DNA of 64,000 nucleotides from Streptomyces griseorubiginosus (GCF_001514195.1 NZ_KQ948738.1:640605-704604); one strand, 5' to 3'. Shown: positions 22,925 through 31,141, counted from the first letter of the stretch. The notes: generated by a model from the sequence alone, not told the origin. Program-made: numbers and translations.

Positions 22925-22961
22925 GCGAAGGGGCCCTTCGGCCACTGCGGGGCCCCTTCGC
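22925..22961. terminator. Bidirectional terminator hairpin
   Basis: GCGAAGGGGCC (22925-22935) pairs with GGCCCCTTCGC (22951-22961), 11 bp perfect. It fills the gap between the convergent stops of the PaiB-like and EamA genes. Confidence 0.85.
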
Positions 22962-22965
22962 CGCG

Positions 22966-23877
22966 TCACGCGGCCACGCGCGCCTCCGTCACCGCCAGCC
23001 CCGCGACCGCGCCCAGCATCAGCAGGGTGCCCACCAGAGTCGTCACCGTGAGGTGCTCACCGAACAGCAGCACGGCCAGCACCGCCGCGCTCACCGGTTC
23101 GAGCAGCATGACCACGGAGACGGTGGTGGGCCGCACGACCGCGGCGGCCGCGAAGTAGAGACCGTAGGCGAGGGCGGTCGGCACCGTCGCCAGATACGCC
23201 AACAGGCCCAGCAGCAGGGCGGGTTGACCGGTGTGCGGGACCAGTCCCTCGGCCACCGCGAACGGCAGCAGGCACAGGCTGGTGACCGCGAACACCCCGA
23301 TGGACGTACCGGTGGACTCCCCGTCGCCTGCGCGCGTGATCAGGGTCATCACACAGCACCCCGCCGCCGAGAGCAGCCCGAGAAACACACCCAGCGGGCG
23401 TACGGCCGCCCCCGCGCCGCCGAGCGTCAGCACGCCGAGTCCGGCGAGCGCGCCCACGACGGCGACGGCTCCGCTCCGGCCGAGCCGCTCCGCCAGGACC
23501 AGCCGTGCGCCGAGCGCGCTGAGGACGGGGCCCGCGCCCAGCGTGACGACGGTGGCCACGGCCAGTCCGGTGGACCGTACGGCGGCGAAGTAGGCGGTCT
23601 GGAACACCGCGAGTGCGACGCCCGAGCCGCCGACGCGCAGTGCCCGCCGGGCCAGGGGCTCCGAGACGGTCGTCCGCGCGCGTGGCCGGGCGATGCGGAC
23701 GGCGAGCAGGACCGCCAGGCCGGTCGCGCAGCGCCAGAAGGACAGGGCAGCCGGGCCCAGGTCACTGGTGCGGTAGACGAGGGAGGCGACCGCTCCCGCG
23801 GTGCCCCAGGTGGTACCGGCGATGATCAGGTAGAGAAGGCCTCGCCCGGTGGGCAGGCCTGAGGAAGCATGCGACAC
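22966..23877 (-). CDS. EamA (DMT) family exporter, first copy
   Basis: 303 residues starting at GTG 23877 behind GGAGAG. Ten hydrophobic segments arranged as two EamA repeats (YLIIAGTTWGTAGAVASLVY at the start of repeat 1; GVFLGLLSAAGCCVMTLITR at the start of repeat 2). The drug/metabolite-transporter superfamily exports amino acids, nucleosides or drugs by proton coupling. A second, only distantly similar EamA gene lies upstream on the same strand, 191 bp away. Substrate unknown. Confidence 0.9.
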   Translation of the reverse strand: MSHASSGLPTGRGLLYLIIAGTTWGTAGAVASLVYRTSDLGPAALSFWRCATGLAVLLAVRIARPRARTTVSEPLARRALRVGGSGVALAVFQTAYFAAVRSTGLAVATVVTLGAGPVLSALGARLVLAERLGRSGAVAVVGALAGLGVLTLGGAGAAVRPLGVFLGLLSAAGCCVMTLITRAGDGESTGTSIGVFAVTSLCLLPFAVAEGLVPHTGQPALLLGLLAYLATVPTALAYGLYFAAAAVVRPTTVSVVMLLEPVSAAVLAVLLFGEHLTVTTLVGTLLMLGAVAGLAVTEARVAA

Positions 23878-24068
23878 GTGTTTCTCTCCGCAGACGCGCG
23901 ACAGCGCGGAAGTTCGGAAAGGACGCCCGCACATCGGCGGGGTCCGCGGACTTCGTCTGCGGGCAGCACCGTCACGCCCGGCGGGTCGCCGGGCGTGGAC
24001 TCCGGAGGGCCCGCCTCAGGCGGCCGGAGGCGGGGTGACGAGAAGGGGCGTGTGCATGGTCCCGAAGC

Positions 24069-25067
24069 CTAGGCGGCATTCTCCCGGGCGGACAACCGGG
24101 TTTCGGCGCCGCCGGTGGCGACCGGCTCCAGGGCGCCCTTGGCCGGGGTCGAGGACTGCGCGATGAAGGCGCCGAGGAGCACGACCGCGCCGCCCACGAT
24201 CTGCGGTGCCGAGAGGTGCTCGCCGAGCAGCACCCAGGCGAGCACGGTCGCGACGACCGCCTCGAGGCAGGCCACCACTCCCGCTATCGCCGGGGAGAGC
24301 CTGCGCACCGAGACCACGCCGGTGACGTAGGCGAGGACGGTGGCCACCAGCACGATCCAGCCGAGCAGCAGCCCGGCGGCGACCGGGGTGCCGTTCATGT
24401 CGGCGCGGTGGGTGAGGACGGTGAAGTCCATGGTCCACGGACGGGCGACGACGGTCAGGACGGCGGTGCCGACGAGGAGGCCGTACGCGATCACGCCCAG
24501 CGGGTCGGGGGCCTGCCGGCCGCTGTCGCTGCCCTGGTCGGACAGGACGAAGTAGCCGACCTGGCAGCAGGCGGCGCCGAGCGCGAGGAGCAGCCCGAGG
24601 GCGTCGAAGCTCAGTCCCGACCAGACCTCGACGACACAGGCGAGTCCGCCGACCGCGAGGACCACGCCGAGTGCGGCGGCCCGGGTGACCTGCCGCCGCT
24701 GCACGAACCGCACCCAGCCGAGCACCATGGCGGGCGCGAGGTACTCCACGAGCAGGGCGACCCCGACGGGGATCCGGGAGATCGAGGCGAAGTAGAACGC
24801 CTGGACGCCGGCCACGCCCAGCAGGCCGAACCCGGCGAGCAGGGCGGGACGGCTGCGCAGCAGCGCGCGATGGCGTACGGCCAGCGGCAGCATGACGAGG
24901 GCGGCGCCCGCCACCCGCAGCCACACCACGTGGAGCGGGTCGAGGCCCGCCTCGATCAACGGCTTGGCCGCGACCCCGGATCCACCGAAGGCGAGCGCGG
25001 ACACCAGCGCGAGACCGAGTCCTGCGCCTTTGCCGTCACCGGCCCTGCTGCTCTCAGAGGTATGCAC
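24069..25067 (-). CDS. EamA (DMT) family exporter, second copy
   Basis: 332 residues. Two EamA repeats: GLALVSALAFGGSGVAAKPL begins the first and GLLLALGAACCQVGYFVLSD the second; the family hallmark VEYLAPAMVLGW is visible near residue 108, and C-terminal helices contain VLLGEHLSAPQIVGGAVVLL. A polar tail of about 25 residues is cytoplasmic. Divergent from the Clp-N side. Substrate unknown. ATG 25067. Confidence 0.9.
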   Translation of the reverse strand: MHTSESSRAGDGKGAGLGLALVSALAFGGSGVAAKPLIEAGLDPLHVVWLRVAGAALVMLPLAVRHRALLRSRPALLAGFGLLGVAGVQAFYFASISRIPVGVALLVEYLAPAMVLGWVRFVQRRQVTRAAALGVVLAVGGLACVVEVWSGLSFDALGLLLALGAACCQVGYFVLSDQGSDSGRQAPDPLGVIAYGLLVGTAVLTVVARPWTMDFTVLTHRADMNGTPVAAGLLLGWIVLVATVLAYVTGVVSVRRLSPAIAGVVACLEAVVATVLAWVLLGEHLSAPQIVGGAVVLLGAFIAQSSTPAKGALEPVATGGAETRLSARENAA

Positions 25068-25148
25068 CGACCCATGATGACAGGGGAGGACATGAGCGTC
25101 ACCCCCGTTGACTCCTGTCTCATCGGATGGACCGTGCCGGATGCGCCG

Positions 25149-25250
25149 TGGGACGCGCGGATGGGCCGCGGGACGCTCCCGTGCCGGGCGGGCTATGGGA
25201 CGCGCGGATGGGCCGCGGGGCGCTCCCGTGCCGGACGGGCCGCGTGGGAC
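25149..25250. repeat. 47-bp direct repeat
   Basis: The segment starting TGGGACGCGCGGATGGGCCG at 25149 recurs at 25196 with three changes, and a third truncated start is at 25245. It lies downstream of the Clp-N gene (stop at 25255) and upstream of the second EamA gene. A + strand frame with an RBS-like GGGGAGGAC (ATG 25092) runs through it but turns into Arg/Pro noise. Confidence 0.75.
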
Positions 25251-25254
25251 GCCC

Positions 25255-25857
25255 CTAGCGATCCCTGCGCCCAGGCCGGCCCCCCAGGCCTCCCGGCAGC
25301 AGGCCGTCGAGCCGTGCGCGCACCTCCCCGGCGTCGATCCCGGCGCGGGCCAGCACCTCCACGGCCCGGGACCCGGGGTCCACCAGGATCGCCGCCAGCA
25401 GGTCGACGCCCCGGGCCGGGCCGCCGTCGCGGTGCCCGGCCCGGACCCGGGCGTACTCCATGGCCTCGGCGCCGAGCGGCGAGAAGCCCTCGGCCGCAGC
25501 CGTGACGGGGTCGGCGCCGAGGGTTCCAGGCGCGGTCACGACGGGAACGGCGCCGGAGTCCTCGACCGTGCCCTGCCAGCGCAGTCCGTAGCCGATGCTG
25601 CGCTGCACGAGGTACCCGAGCAGCCGCGGCAGATGGGGCTCGTCCTCGAAGACGGCACAGGCCTCCGGGTCGGCGTCCAGCAGGGAGTGCAGCAGATGGG
25701 CCGTGTCGACCTGCCGGTCCCCGTCCCGGAGGGCGCGCCTGCGGGCGCCGGAGACGACCGCTGCCAGTTCCGCGCTGAGCCTTGCGTCGCCGTCGGGGGC
25801 GACCTGCGGCGGGCGGTCCTGGTCGCGGGCCGACTGCCGGGGGATACGGGGGTGCAC
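25255..25857 (-). CDS. Clp N-terminal (repeat) domain protein
   Basis: About 200 residues. VDTAHLLHSLLDADPEACAV, then MEYARVRAGHRDGGPARGVD with LLAAILVDPGSRAVEVLARA, are the two half-repeats of the Clp-N adaptor-binding domain of ClpC/ClpB, here without any AAA+ module. Such orphan domains may bind degron adaptors or regulate Clp. The start is uncertain: GTG 25857 follows GAGGTGGGGGAT; ATG 25893 is in frame but lacks an RBS. It is divergent from a small gene across a hairpin. Confidence 0.75.
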   Translation of the reverse strand: MHPRIPRQSARDQDRPPQVAPDGDARLSAELAAVVSGARRRALRDGDRQVDTAHLLHSLLDADPEACAVFEDEPHLPRLLGYLVQRSIGYGLRWQGTVEDSGAVPVVTAPGTLGADPVTAAAEGFSPLGAEAMEYARVRAGHRDGGPARGVDLLAAILVDPGSRAVEVLARAGIDAGEVRARLDGLLPGGLGGRPGRRDR

Positions 25858-25946
25858 ATCCCCCACCTCATCAGCCCCACCCCGGCGCGTCATCGCCGAG
25901 GCGAAGCATTTCCGCGTCCCACGCAGAGCGGACCCGAGGGGCCGAA

Positions 25947-25968
25947 ATCTCCTCCTCAGGGAGGAGAT
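25947..25968. promoter_or_regulatory. Hairpin/palindrome with embedded GGAGGAG
   Basis: ATCTCCTCC (25947-25955) and GGAGGAGAT (25960-25968) are perfect 9-bp arms with loop TCAG, in the divergent region between the Clp-N and 71-residue genes. On + strand RNA the right arm contains an RBS-like GGAGGAG, 9 bases before GTG 25978, so the stem could mask a ribosome site. Alternatively it is a protein site. Confidence 0.5.
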
Positions 25969-26028
25969 CAGGCGCTGGTGCCCCGGTGGGCGCGCGCCGC
26001 CTCGCCCTGCGCCCCCGGCGCAACCGCG

Positions 26029-26244
26029 ATGCGAGGCCACTCGTCCCCCACAGGCGTGGAGAGCGGGAGCTGGCTGGTGGCCCTGCCGGCCGTGGACGGC
26101 AAGCAGTACGTGTACCGGGTGTACGCCCCGGAGGACGCACGGCCCGCCGACCTGTTCTGGCAGGCCTGGCACTGCCACGACGAGAGCACGTACCCGCGCG
26201 CGTGGGACCTCTTCGACGCCGCGACGATACGGCCGGTCCGCTGA
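26029..26244 (+). CDS. Small hypothetical protein, about 71 residues
   Basis: From ATG 26029 (or, 17 codons longer, GTG 25978 behind GGAGGAG). The sequence GSWLVALPAVDGKQYVYRVY, then LFWQAWHCHDESTYPRAWDL, looks like a folded small protein with aromatic-rich core; codon bias is Streptomyces-like. No family recognised and no membrane segment. It is followed by the SRPBCC gene and its repeat-containing promoter. Confidence 0.65.
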   Translation: MRGHSSPTGVESGSWLVALPAVDGKQYVYRVYAPEDARPADLFWQAWHCHDESTYPRAWDLFDAATIRPVR

Positions 26245-26274
26245 ACCGGCGTTCCCGAGCCGGGTCCGGCCTTT

Positions 26275-26330
26275 CTGACGGTCATTTCCCTACGGCCATT
26301 TCCTGACGGTCATTTCCTGACGGTTCATCA
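26275..26330 (+). repeat. Four tandem 14-bp repeats upstream of the SRPBCC promoter
   Basis: Units CTGACGGTCATTTC begin at 26275, 26289 (CCTACGGCCATTTC), 26303 and 26317 (last one fades to CTGACGGTTCATCAG). The array ends four bases before the -35. Regular helical phasing (14 bp) and position suggest a regulator-binding array. Confidence 0.7.
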
Positions 26331-26333
26331 GTA

Positions 26334-26362
26334 TTGAATGTTGCGACGCCTGCGGCTACTTT
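26334..26362 (+). promoter_or_regulatory. Vegetative-type promoter of the SRPBCC gene
   Basis: TTGAAT (26334-26339) and TACTTT (26357-26362) with a 17-bp spacer, 36 bp upstream of ATG 26399, match a HrdB-type consensus. Confidence 0.65.
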
Positions 26363-26398
26363 CCGCGACACCACAGCCCGACACGAAGAGGTGGCCGC

Positions 26399-26827
26399 AT
26401 GGCGGAAATCAGCGCGGAGGCACTCGTCCAGGCACCCGCGGACAAGGTCTGGGCCCAGCTCACGGACTGGTCCTCGTACGGGGAGTGGAACGCCACCCAC
26501 ACCAGCTTCCCCAAGGGCGGCCCCGCGGTGCTCGAAGTGGGCGCGACCTTCCAGGAAAACATGAAGCTGATGGGCTTCCCCGCCGAGGTCGAGTGGACCG
26601 TCGACCAGGTGGAGCCGGCCCGGCTGCTGGCCATCCGGGGCAAGGGTCCGATGGCGGTGAGCGTGGCCACGCGCTACACACTGACCCCCGACGGCGACGC
26701 CACCGACGTCCGCATCGACGGGGAGTTCACCGGCGCCGCCGTGTCCCTGATGGCGGGCAAGCTCAAGGACTCGGGGACCGCGGCACTGAACGAGTCCCTG
26801 CGGAAGCTTGCCGGACTGGTGGAGTGA
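26399..26827 (+). CDS. SRPBCC-family (CoxG/polyketide-cyclase-like) protein
   Basis: 142 residues. AEISAEALVQAPADKVWAQL, then DWSSYGEWNATHTSF and an antiparallel sheet with a long C-terminal helix, is the START-like helix-grip fold that holds small hydrophobic ligands. GAGGTGGCCGC is the RBS before ATG 26399. The gene has a strong predicted promoter with a 14-bp repeat array upstream, and a hairpin after it. No partner gene is on the same strand. Ligand unknown. Confidence 0.87.
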   Translation: MAEISAEALVQAPADKVWAQLTDWSSYGEWNATHTSFPKGGPAVLEVGATFQENMKLMGFPAEVEWTVDQVEPARLLAIRGKGPMAVSVATRYTLTPDGDATDVRIDGEFTGAAVSLMAGKLKDSGTAALNESLRKLAGLVE

Positions 26828-26863
26828 GCCCGGAGTGAGCATGAAGTGAGCGGCCCGCACGCG

Positions 26864-26899
26864 AAGGGCGCCCCGCGGATCTCTCCACTGGGCGCCCTT
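26864..26899. terminator. Bidirectional terminator, SRPBCC/PadR
   Basis: AAGGGCGCCC (26864-26873) and GGGCGCCCTT (26890-26899) form a perfect 10-bp stem between convergent stops. Confidence 0.8.
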
Positions 26900-26916
26900 G
26901 GACCGCCGTACGACCG

Positions 26917-27546
26917 TCAGTCCTCGTCGGCGAGGATGAGGTACAGCTTCTTGCGGGCCTCGTTGATGACGGCCACCGCCTTGTCGCGCTGCTCCTTGTT
27001 GCCGGTCTTCCAGACCTGGCCGAAGGCCTCCATCAGGCCGAAGCCGGCCTGGCGGATCTCACCGAGCGCCTCGAAGTCGATGCCGCGGGAGGCTTCCTCC
27101 CAGGGCGCGTCGGGGCCCTCGTCGGCAGCGGTACGGCCGGCCTCGGTGAGCGAGAACAGCTTCTTGCCGCCCTCGCTCTCGCTGGCGATCAGCCCCTCGT
27201 CCTCCAACAGCTGGAGGGTGGGGTACACCGAGCCGGGGCTGGGCTTCCACGCCCCGCCGCTGCGCTCGGCGATCTCCTGGATCATCTCGTAACCGTGCAT
27301 GGGCCGGTCCTTCAGCAGGGCCAGGATCGAGGCCCGTACGTCACCGCGCCGCGCCCTTCCCCTGGGTCCGCCCCTCCCCCTCGGGCCCCAGGGCCCTGGG
27401 CCGAACCCCGGCCCGCCGAAGGGTCCACCGGGACCACCGGGCCCTCCGGGACCGAACGGCCCGAAGGCACCACGCCGTCCCTCGAAGCCACCTCGGCCCT
27501 GACGACCGGCTCCACCATGTCCACGCTCGAATCCGTGGGAACGCAT
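26917..27546 (-). CDS. PadR-family transcriptional regulator with Gly-rich head
   Basis: 209 residues from ATG 27546, behind GGAG. Residues 1-68 are a Gly/Pro/Phe/Arg low-complexity head (GPFGPGGPGGPGGPFGGPGF) common in actinobacterial PadR members. Residues 70-150 are the PadR winged helix (ASILALLKDRPMHGYEMIQE, then WKPSPGSVYPTLQLLEDEGL), and a helical dimerisation tail follows. A perfect CGATATATCG lies 43 bp upstream, likely its own operator. PadR repressors often govern transporters or stress genes; the target is unknown, with the divergent hydrolase pointing away. Confidence 0.92.
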   Translation of the reverse strand: MRSHGFERGHGGAGRQGRGGFEGRRGAFGPFGPGGPGGPGGPFGGPGFGPGPWGPRGRGGPRGRARRGDVRASILALLKDRPMHGYEMIQEIAERSGGAWKPSPGSVYPTLQLLEDEGLIASESEGGKKLFSLTEAGRTAADEGPDAPWEEASRGIDFEALGEIRQAGFGLMEAFGQVWKTGNKEQRDKAVAVINEARKKLYLILADED

Positions 27547-27589
27547 CGCAATCACTCCATTCCATCGTTGATCTGTCGCGATGCTTCAA

Positions 27590-27599
27590 CGATATATCG
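27590..27599. promoter_or_regulatory. CGATATATCG palindrome upstream of PadR
   Basis: A perfect 10-bp AT-rich palindrome 43 bp before the PadR start, standing out from the GC-rich background and overlapping a possible -10. Autoregulation is inference. Confidence 0.5.
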
Positions 27600-27730
27600 G
27601 AAGAGTTCGCATGGCAAGGCCCGGCGACGGAGTTCTCGTGCGTTGTCGTGCGTTGGCCGACGGGAGCGCGTGCACGGGCACCGGGTCGGCAGCGTTCGCC
27701 CAGGTCGGGAAACCCGCCGACCCGAGCGCC

Positions 27731-28627
27731 TCAACTGCCCAGTGCAGCCCGCAGACTGCTCGCCATCAGGTCGATCGCCGCTCTCCCGCTCGGCGCCGGG
27801 CCCACGTGGGTGAAGTAGTGGTCCACACCCTCGAAGACGCGGTGGGTGACCGGGACGCCCGCGGCCTCCAGGGCCTTCGCGTAGGCGTCGCCCTCGTCGC
27901 GCAGGCGGTCGTTCTCCGCCGTGATGACCAGCGCGGGCGGAAGGCCGGCCAGGTCGTCGGCGAGACCGGGCGAGACCAGGGGGTGGGCGCGGTCGGCGGG
28001 GTCCGGGACGTAGGCCGCCGTGAAGATCCGCATGAGCTGCGGGGACAGCAGCGGCTTGGCGACGAGTGACCGCTTGGTCGCCGGGTCGGTCAACTGGTCC
28101 AGCGGGGCCGAGTCGATGATCTGGAGCCGAGGCGTGAAGGTGCCCCGCTCCCTGGCCAGGCGGCACACCGCAGCGGTCAGATTGCCCCCGGCGCTGTGTC
28201 CGCCGACGGCGAGGCGCGAGCCGTCCCAGCCGCCCCCGGCGCCGTTTCCGGCGATCCACGCGGTGACGTCGTAGGCCTGGGTCACGGCGGCCGGGTACGG
28301 CCGCTGCGGCGCGACGGCGTAGTCCACGTTGACCACGACACAGCCGGCGGTCGCCGCGATGTAGCGGCAGAGGTGGTCGTCCTGCTCGGGGCGGGCCACC
28401 ACGAACCCGCCCCCGTGGAAGTTGACGTACACGGGGGCGGGCGCGTCGGCGGCGGTGCCCGTGGGGCGGTAGACGGTGCACTTCACCGGGCCGGCGCCGG
28501 TCTGCACCCGGAGGGTCTCGGTGTACGCCGGGATGTCGGTGAAGCGGAGGTCCTTGTGGACCCGGGCCATGACCCGGCCCAGCAGGAGCTGGATCCCTCT
28601 GGCCTGGATTCGGGGGCTGAGCGGCAT
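27731..28627 (-). CDS. Alpha/beta hydrolase, hormone-sensitive-lipase type
   Basis: 298 residues. VYVNFHGGGFVVARPEQDDH provides the HGGG oxyanion hole; LAVGGHSAGGNLTAAVCRLA the nucleophile elbow G-x-S-A-G-G; ENDRLRDEGD the acid and GVDHYF the catalytic His. This is the HSL/esterase family IV pattern acting on short-chain esters; cytoplasmic, no signal. ATG 28627 is preceded by an AT-rich palindrome-bearing promoter region. Natural substrate unknown. Confidence 0.93.
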   Translation of the reverse strand: MPLSPRIQARGIQLLLGRVMARVHKDLRFTDIPAYTETLRVQTGAGPVKCTVYRPTGTAADAPAPVYVNFHGGGFVVARPEQDDHLCRYIAATAGCVVVNVDYAVAPQRPYPAAVTQAYDVTAWIAGNGAGGGWDGSRLAVGGHSAGGNLTAAVCRLARERGTFTPRLQIIDSAPLDQLTDPATKRSLVAKPLLSPQLMRIFTAAYVPDPADRAHPLVSPGLADDLAGLPPALVITAENDRLRDEGDAYAKALEAAGVPVTHRVFEGVDHYFTHVGPAPSGRAAIDLMASSLRAALGS

Positions 28628-28660
28628 GACAGGACACCCATCGCTACAAATTTAAAGTAA

Positions 28661-28671
28661 CAGGATTCCTG
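28661..28671. promoter_or_regulatory. CAGGATTCCTG palindrome in an AT-rich island
   Basis: Arms CAGGA/TCCTG around a central T sit in an unusually AT-rich 40-bp stretch (28645-28676, containing ATTTAAAGTAAC) upstream of the hydrolase gene. A plausible promoter-operator. Confidence 0.45.
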
Positions 28672-28746
28672 ATAATGGGGGCCTGACCGCTCATCGCGCA
28701 ACAGTCGGTGCCGCTCCGCCTTCGACATGGGCCCCGGGGCTCACGG

Positions 28747-29652
28747 TCAGCCGACCCCCGGCTCCCCGGGCTCCAAGGTCAACCGGGTCTCCGCCCCCAC
28801 CCGCGTCAGCTTCTCCGGGTTCCGTACGTAGTACATCCCGCTGATCCGCCCGTCCTCCACCTGCACCGCGAGGACGCCGTCCATCTCGCCGTTGACGTGG
28901 AGCACGAGCGCCGGGCTGCCGTTGACCACGGTCGGCTCGCAGGTGAAGGAGACGGTGAACTTGGCGATGCCGCCGAAGATGAAGCGGGCGACCTTGTCGG
29001 CGGTGACGACCGGCCGCATCGCCGCCTGCTTGATGCCGCCGCCGTCGCTGACCAGGACCACGTCGGGCGCGAGCACGTCGAGCAGTCCTTGCAGGTCCCC
29101 GGTCTCCAGCGCGAGCCGGAACGACTCCACCGCGGCCCGGGTCTCACTCGCGGAGGCCGTTCTGCGCGGGCGGCGCGCGTCGACGTGCCGACGGGCGCGG
29201 TGCGCGATCTGGCGCACCGCGTCGGGGCTCTTCTCCACGGCGGCCGCGATCTCGTCGTAGTCCACGTCGAAGACCTCGCGCAGCACGAACACCGCGCGCT
29301 CCGTCGGGGACAAGGTCTCCAGGACGCACATCAACGCCATCGACAGACTCTCGGACAGCTCCACGTCCTCGGCCACGTCCGGCGCCGTGATCAGCGGCTC
29401 GGGCAGCCACTGGCCGACGTAGGCCTCCTTGCGACGCGTCATGCTCCGCAGCCGGTTGAGGGCCTGCCGGGTGGTGATGCGGACCAGGTAGGCGCGCGGG
29501 TCCTGCACCCGCTCCAGGTCCACCTTGACCCATCGCATCCAGGTCTCCTGAAGGACGTCCTCCGCGTCGGCCGCCGATCCGAGCATCTCGTAGGCGACGG
29601 TGAAGAGCAGGTTGCGGTGGGCCACGAACGTGTCGGTGGCGTGATCAGTCAT
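28747..29652 (-). CDS. sigJ: ECF41-type RNA polymerase sigma factor (SigJ-like)
   Basis: 301 residues: sigma-70 region 2 (RNLLFTVAYEMLGSAADAED) and region 4 (LSPTERAVFVLREVFDVDYD, ending in QIAHRARR), with the ECF41 linker motif WLPEP and a C-terminal SnoaL/NTF2-like domain of about 100 residues bearing the NPEKL end motif. In ECF41 the C-terminal domain tunes activity instead of an anti-sigma factor. The gene follows the NDH-like flavoprotein by 30 bp, so they form an operon; ECF41 factors commonly sit with oxidoreductases (COE genes). A TGTCAC-containing promoter candidate upstream of the operon fits autoregulation. ATG 29652. Confidence 0.92.
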   Translation of the reverse strand: MTDHATDTFVAHRNLLFTVAYEMLGSAADAEDVLQETWMRWVKVDLERVQDPRAYLVRITTRQALNRLRSMTRRKEAYVGQWLPEPLITAPDVAEDVELSESLSMALMCVLETLSPTERAVFVLREVFDVDYDEIAAAVEKSPDAVRQIAHRARRHVDARRPRRTASASETRAAVESFRLALETGDLQGLLDVLAPDVVLVSDGGGIKQAAMRPVVTADKVARFIFGGIAKFTVSFTCEPTVVNGSPALVLHVNGEMDGVLAVQVEDGRISGMYYVRNPEKLTRVGAETRLTLEPGEPGVG

Positions 29653-29682
29653 GTTCCGGTCCTTCCCCCGATCGCAAGCGGA

Positions 29683-31002
29683 TCAGACCATCTGTTCGAC
29701 GGTGGTCGCGGTCCCCGCAGTGGTCGCGGTCTCCCCGGTGGTCGCGCTCTCCGAAGCGGTCGCGCTCTCCGAAGCGGTCGTGCTCTCCGAAGCGGTCGTG
29801 CTCTCGGAAGCGGTCGTGCTCTTTGAGGCCGCCGCGGTCTCCGCGCGCCGGGCGTCGAGCTGCGCCTGTCGCGCGGGGCCGCCCGAGACCTTGTGCAGCC
29901 GGTACGAACCGGGCTTGCCCGCCTCACCCGCGAGGTGCTTGATGATGCCCTGGCACACGAACTCCTTCACCCGCGCGCCGGGACGACCGCCGATGTGGAC
30001 CCCCACCGCGACGTCGGAGCGGCGAGCGAACTGGAAGATCCCGGCACCTCGGCCGAGGCTGATGCACTGACCGGCGAACGCCTCGTTGAGGGGCGCCGGC
30101 ACCCCCTGCTCGATCCGGCTGAGGACGGTGTCGGCGGCGCGCGCGCCCAGCGGGATCGCGGCCTGGCAGCTCATGCGCAGCGGCAGGTCCGAGGGCGCCG
30201 CCGAGTCCCCGGCCGCCACGATGCGCTCGTCGTCCACGCTGGTCAGGGTCTCGTCGGTGAGCAGCCGCCCCAGCGCGTCGGTGGTCAGCCCGCTGCGCGC
30301 GGCCAGGTCGGGCACGCCGAAGCCGACGGTCCAGACGGTCAGCGCACTGGGGAGCGTACGGCCGTCGGAGAGCCATACGGAATCGCCGCTCACGGCGGTC
30401 ACCCGCACGCCCTCCACCACCGTCACGCCGAGCCCGGCGAGTCGGCGGGCGACCGAGCGCCGGCCCTTCCGGTGCAGGTAGGGGCCGAGCACTCCGCCGC
30501 AGACCAGGGTCACGGCGTGGCCCTGCTCCGCCAGTTCGGCGGCGGTCTCGATGCCGGTCGGACCGGCGCCGACGATCGTCACCGGGGCCGCGGCGGAGAC
30601 CGTCTCGACGAGGGGACGCAGCCGCTCGGCGTCCTCCAGGGTGGCGATCGGGTGGGCGAACTCGGCCGCTCCCGGCACGCTCGGGTCGGCGCTGCCGCTG
30701 CCCACCGCGTAGACCAGGTAGTCGTAGCCGAGCGTGCCGCCGCTCGCGAGCGCCACCTCGCGCCCGTCGGCGTCGATCCGCGACACCGTGTCGACGACCA
30801 GCCGGACCCCCTCGGCGAGGACCTTCCGGTACTCGACGACCGCGGGGTGCGTGCCGCCCACCAGCTGGTGCAGCCGGATCCGCTCGACGAAGTCCGGGCG
30901 CGGGTTGATCAGGGTCACCGTCACGTCGTCGCGCAGGGTCAGCCGGTTGGCCGCCATGACGCCCGCGTAGCCGCCACCGATCACGAGGACCTCGGTGTTC
31001 AT
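29683..31002 (-). CDS. NDH-2-like FAD-dependent oxidoreductase with Ser/Thr repeat tail
   Basis: 439 residues from ATG 31002 behind AAGGAGACACC. NTEVLVIGGGYAGVMAANRL is the FAD loop; VTIVGAGPTGIETAAELAEQ the NADH loop; RIVAAGDSAAPSDLPLRMSC the C-terminal FAD motif. It resembles type II NADH dehydrogenases or carotenoid-type reductases, but lacks an obvious membrane helix. The last 45 residues are a STTASE-type repeat. It precedes the ECF41 sigma gene and probably is its regulated partner. The electron acceptor is unknown. Confidence 0.9.
   Translation of the reverse strand: MNTEVLVIGGGYAGVMAANRLTLRDDVTVTLINPRPDFVERIRLHQLVGGTHPAVVEYRKVLAEGVRLVVDTVSRIDADGREVALASGGTLGYDYLVYAVGSGSADPSVPGAAEFAHPIATLEDAERLRPLVETVSAAAPVTIVGAGPTGIETAAELAEQGHAVTLVCGGVLGPYLHRKGRRSVARRLAGLGVTVVEGVRVTAVSGDSVWLSDGRTLPSALTVWTVGFGVPDLAARSGLTTDALGRLLTDETLTSVDDERIVAAGDSAAPSDLPLRMSCQAAIPLGARAADTVLSRIEQGVPAPLNEAFAGQCISLGRGAGIFQFARRSDVAVGVHIGGRPGARVKEFVCQGIIKHLAGEAGKPGSYRLHKVSGGPARQAQLDARRAETAAASKSTTASESTTASESTTASESATASESATTGETATTAGTATTVEQMV
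29740..29829 (-). repeat. 18-bp in-frame tandem repeat, five copies
   Basis: Units GGTCGCGCTCTCCGAAGC begin at 29740, 29758, 29776, 29794 and 29812 and encode the ASESTT/ASESAT tail of the NDH-2-like protein. The period keeps the frame, so copy number can change without truncating the protein. Confidence 0.85.
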
Positions 31003-31064
31003 GGTGTCTCCTTGGTGTCGGATGCGTCCGCCTCGAGGTCGTCCCTCAAGGGGTTCGGCATCAA

Positions 31065-31110
31065 GACACCGGGCGGCGGACCACCGTGACAGGATGTGAC
31101 CCAGATCACT
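31065..31110 (-). promoter_or_regulatory. ECF41-like promoter and adjacent CRP-like site
   Basis: On the minus strand TGTCAC (31086-31091) is followed 17 bases on by a GTC end (31065-31070 reads GGTGTC), resembling the TGTCACA - CGTC pattern known for ECF41. Next to it, TGTGA (31095-31099) and TCACT (31106-31110) with six bases between resemble a CRP site. Both are candidates only. Confidence 0.45.
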
Positions 31111-31141
31111 TCTGGGGTCGAGAAAGTCGGTCCAGTCGCAC

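Noticed and set aside
25092..25250. Small gene starting at ATG 25092 behind GGGGAGGAC
   Set aside because: After about 20 codons the frame runs through the 47-bp repeat and becomes Arg/Pro noise, and it overlaps the convergent Clp-N gene for a long distance.
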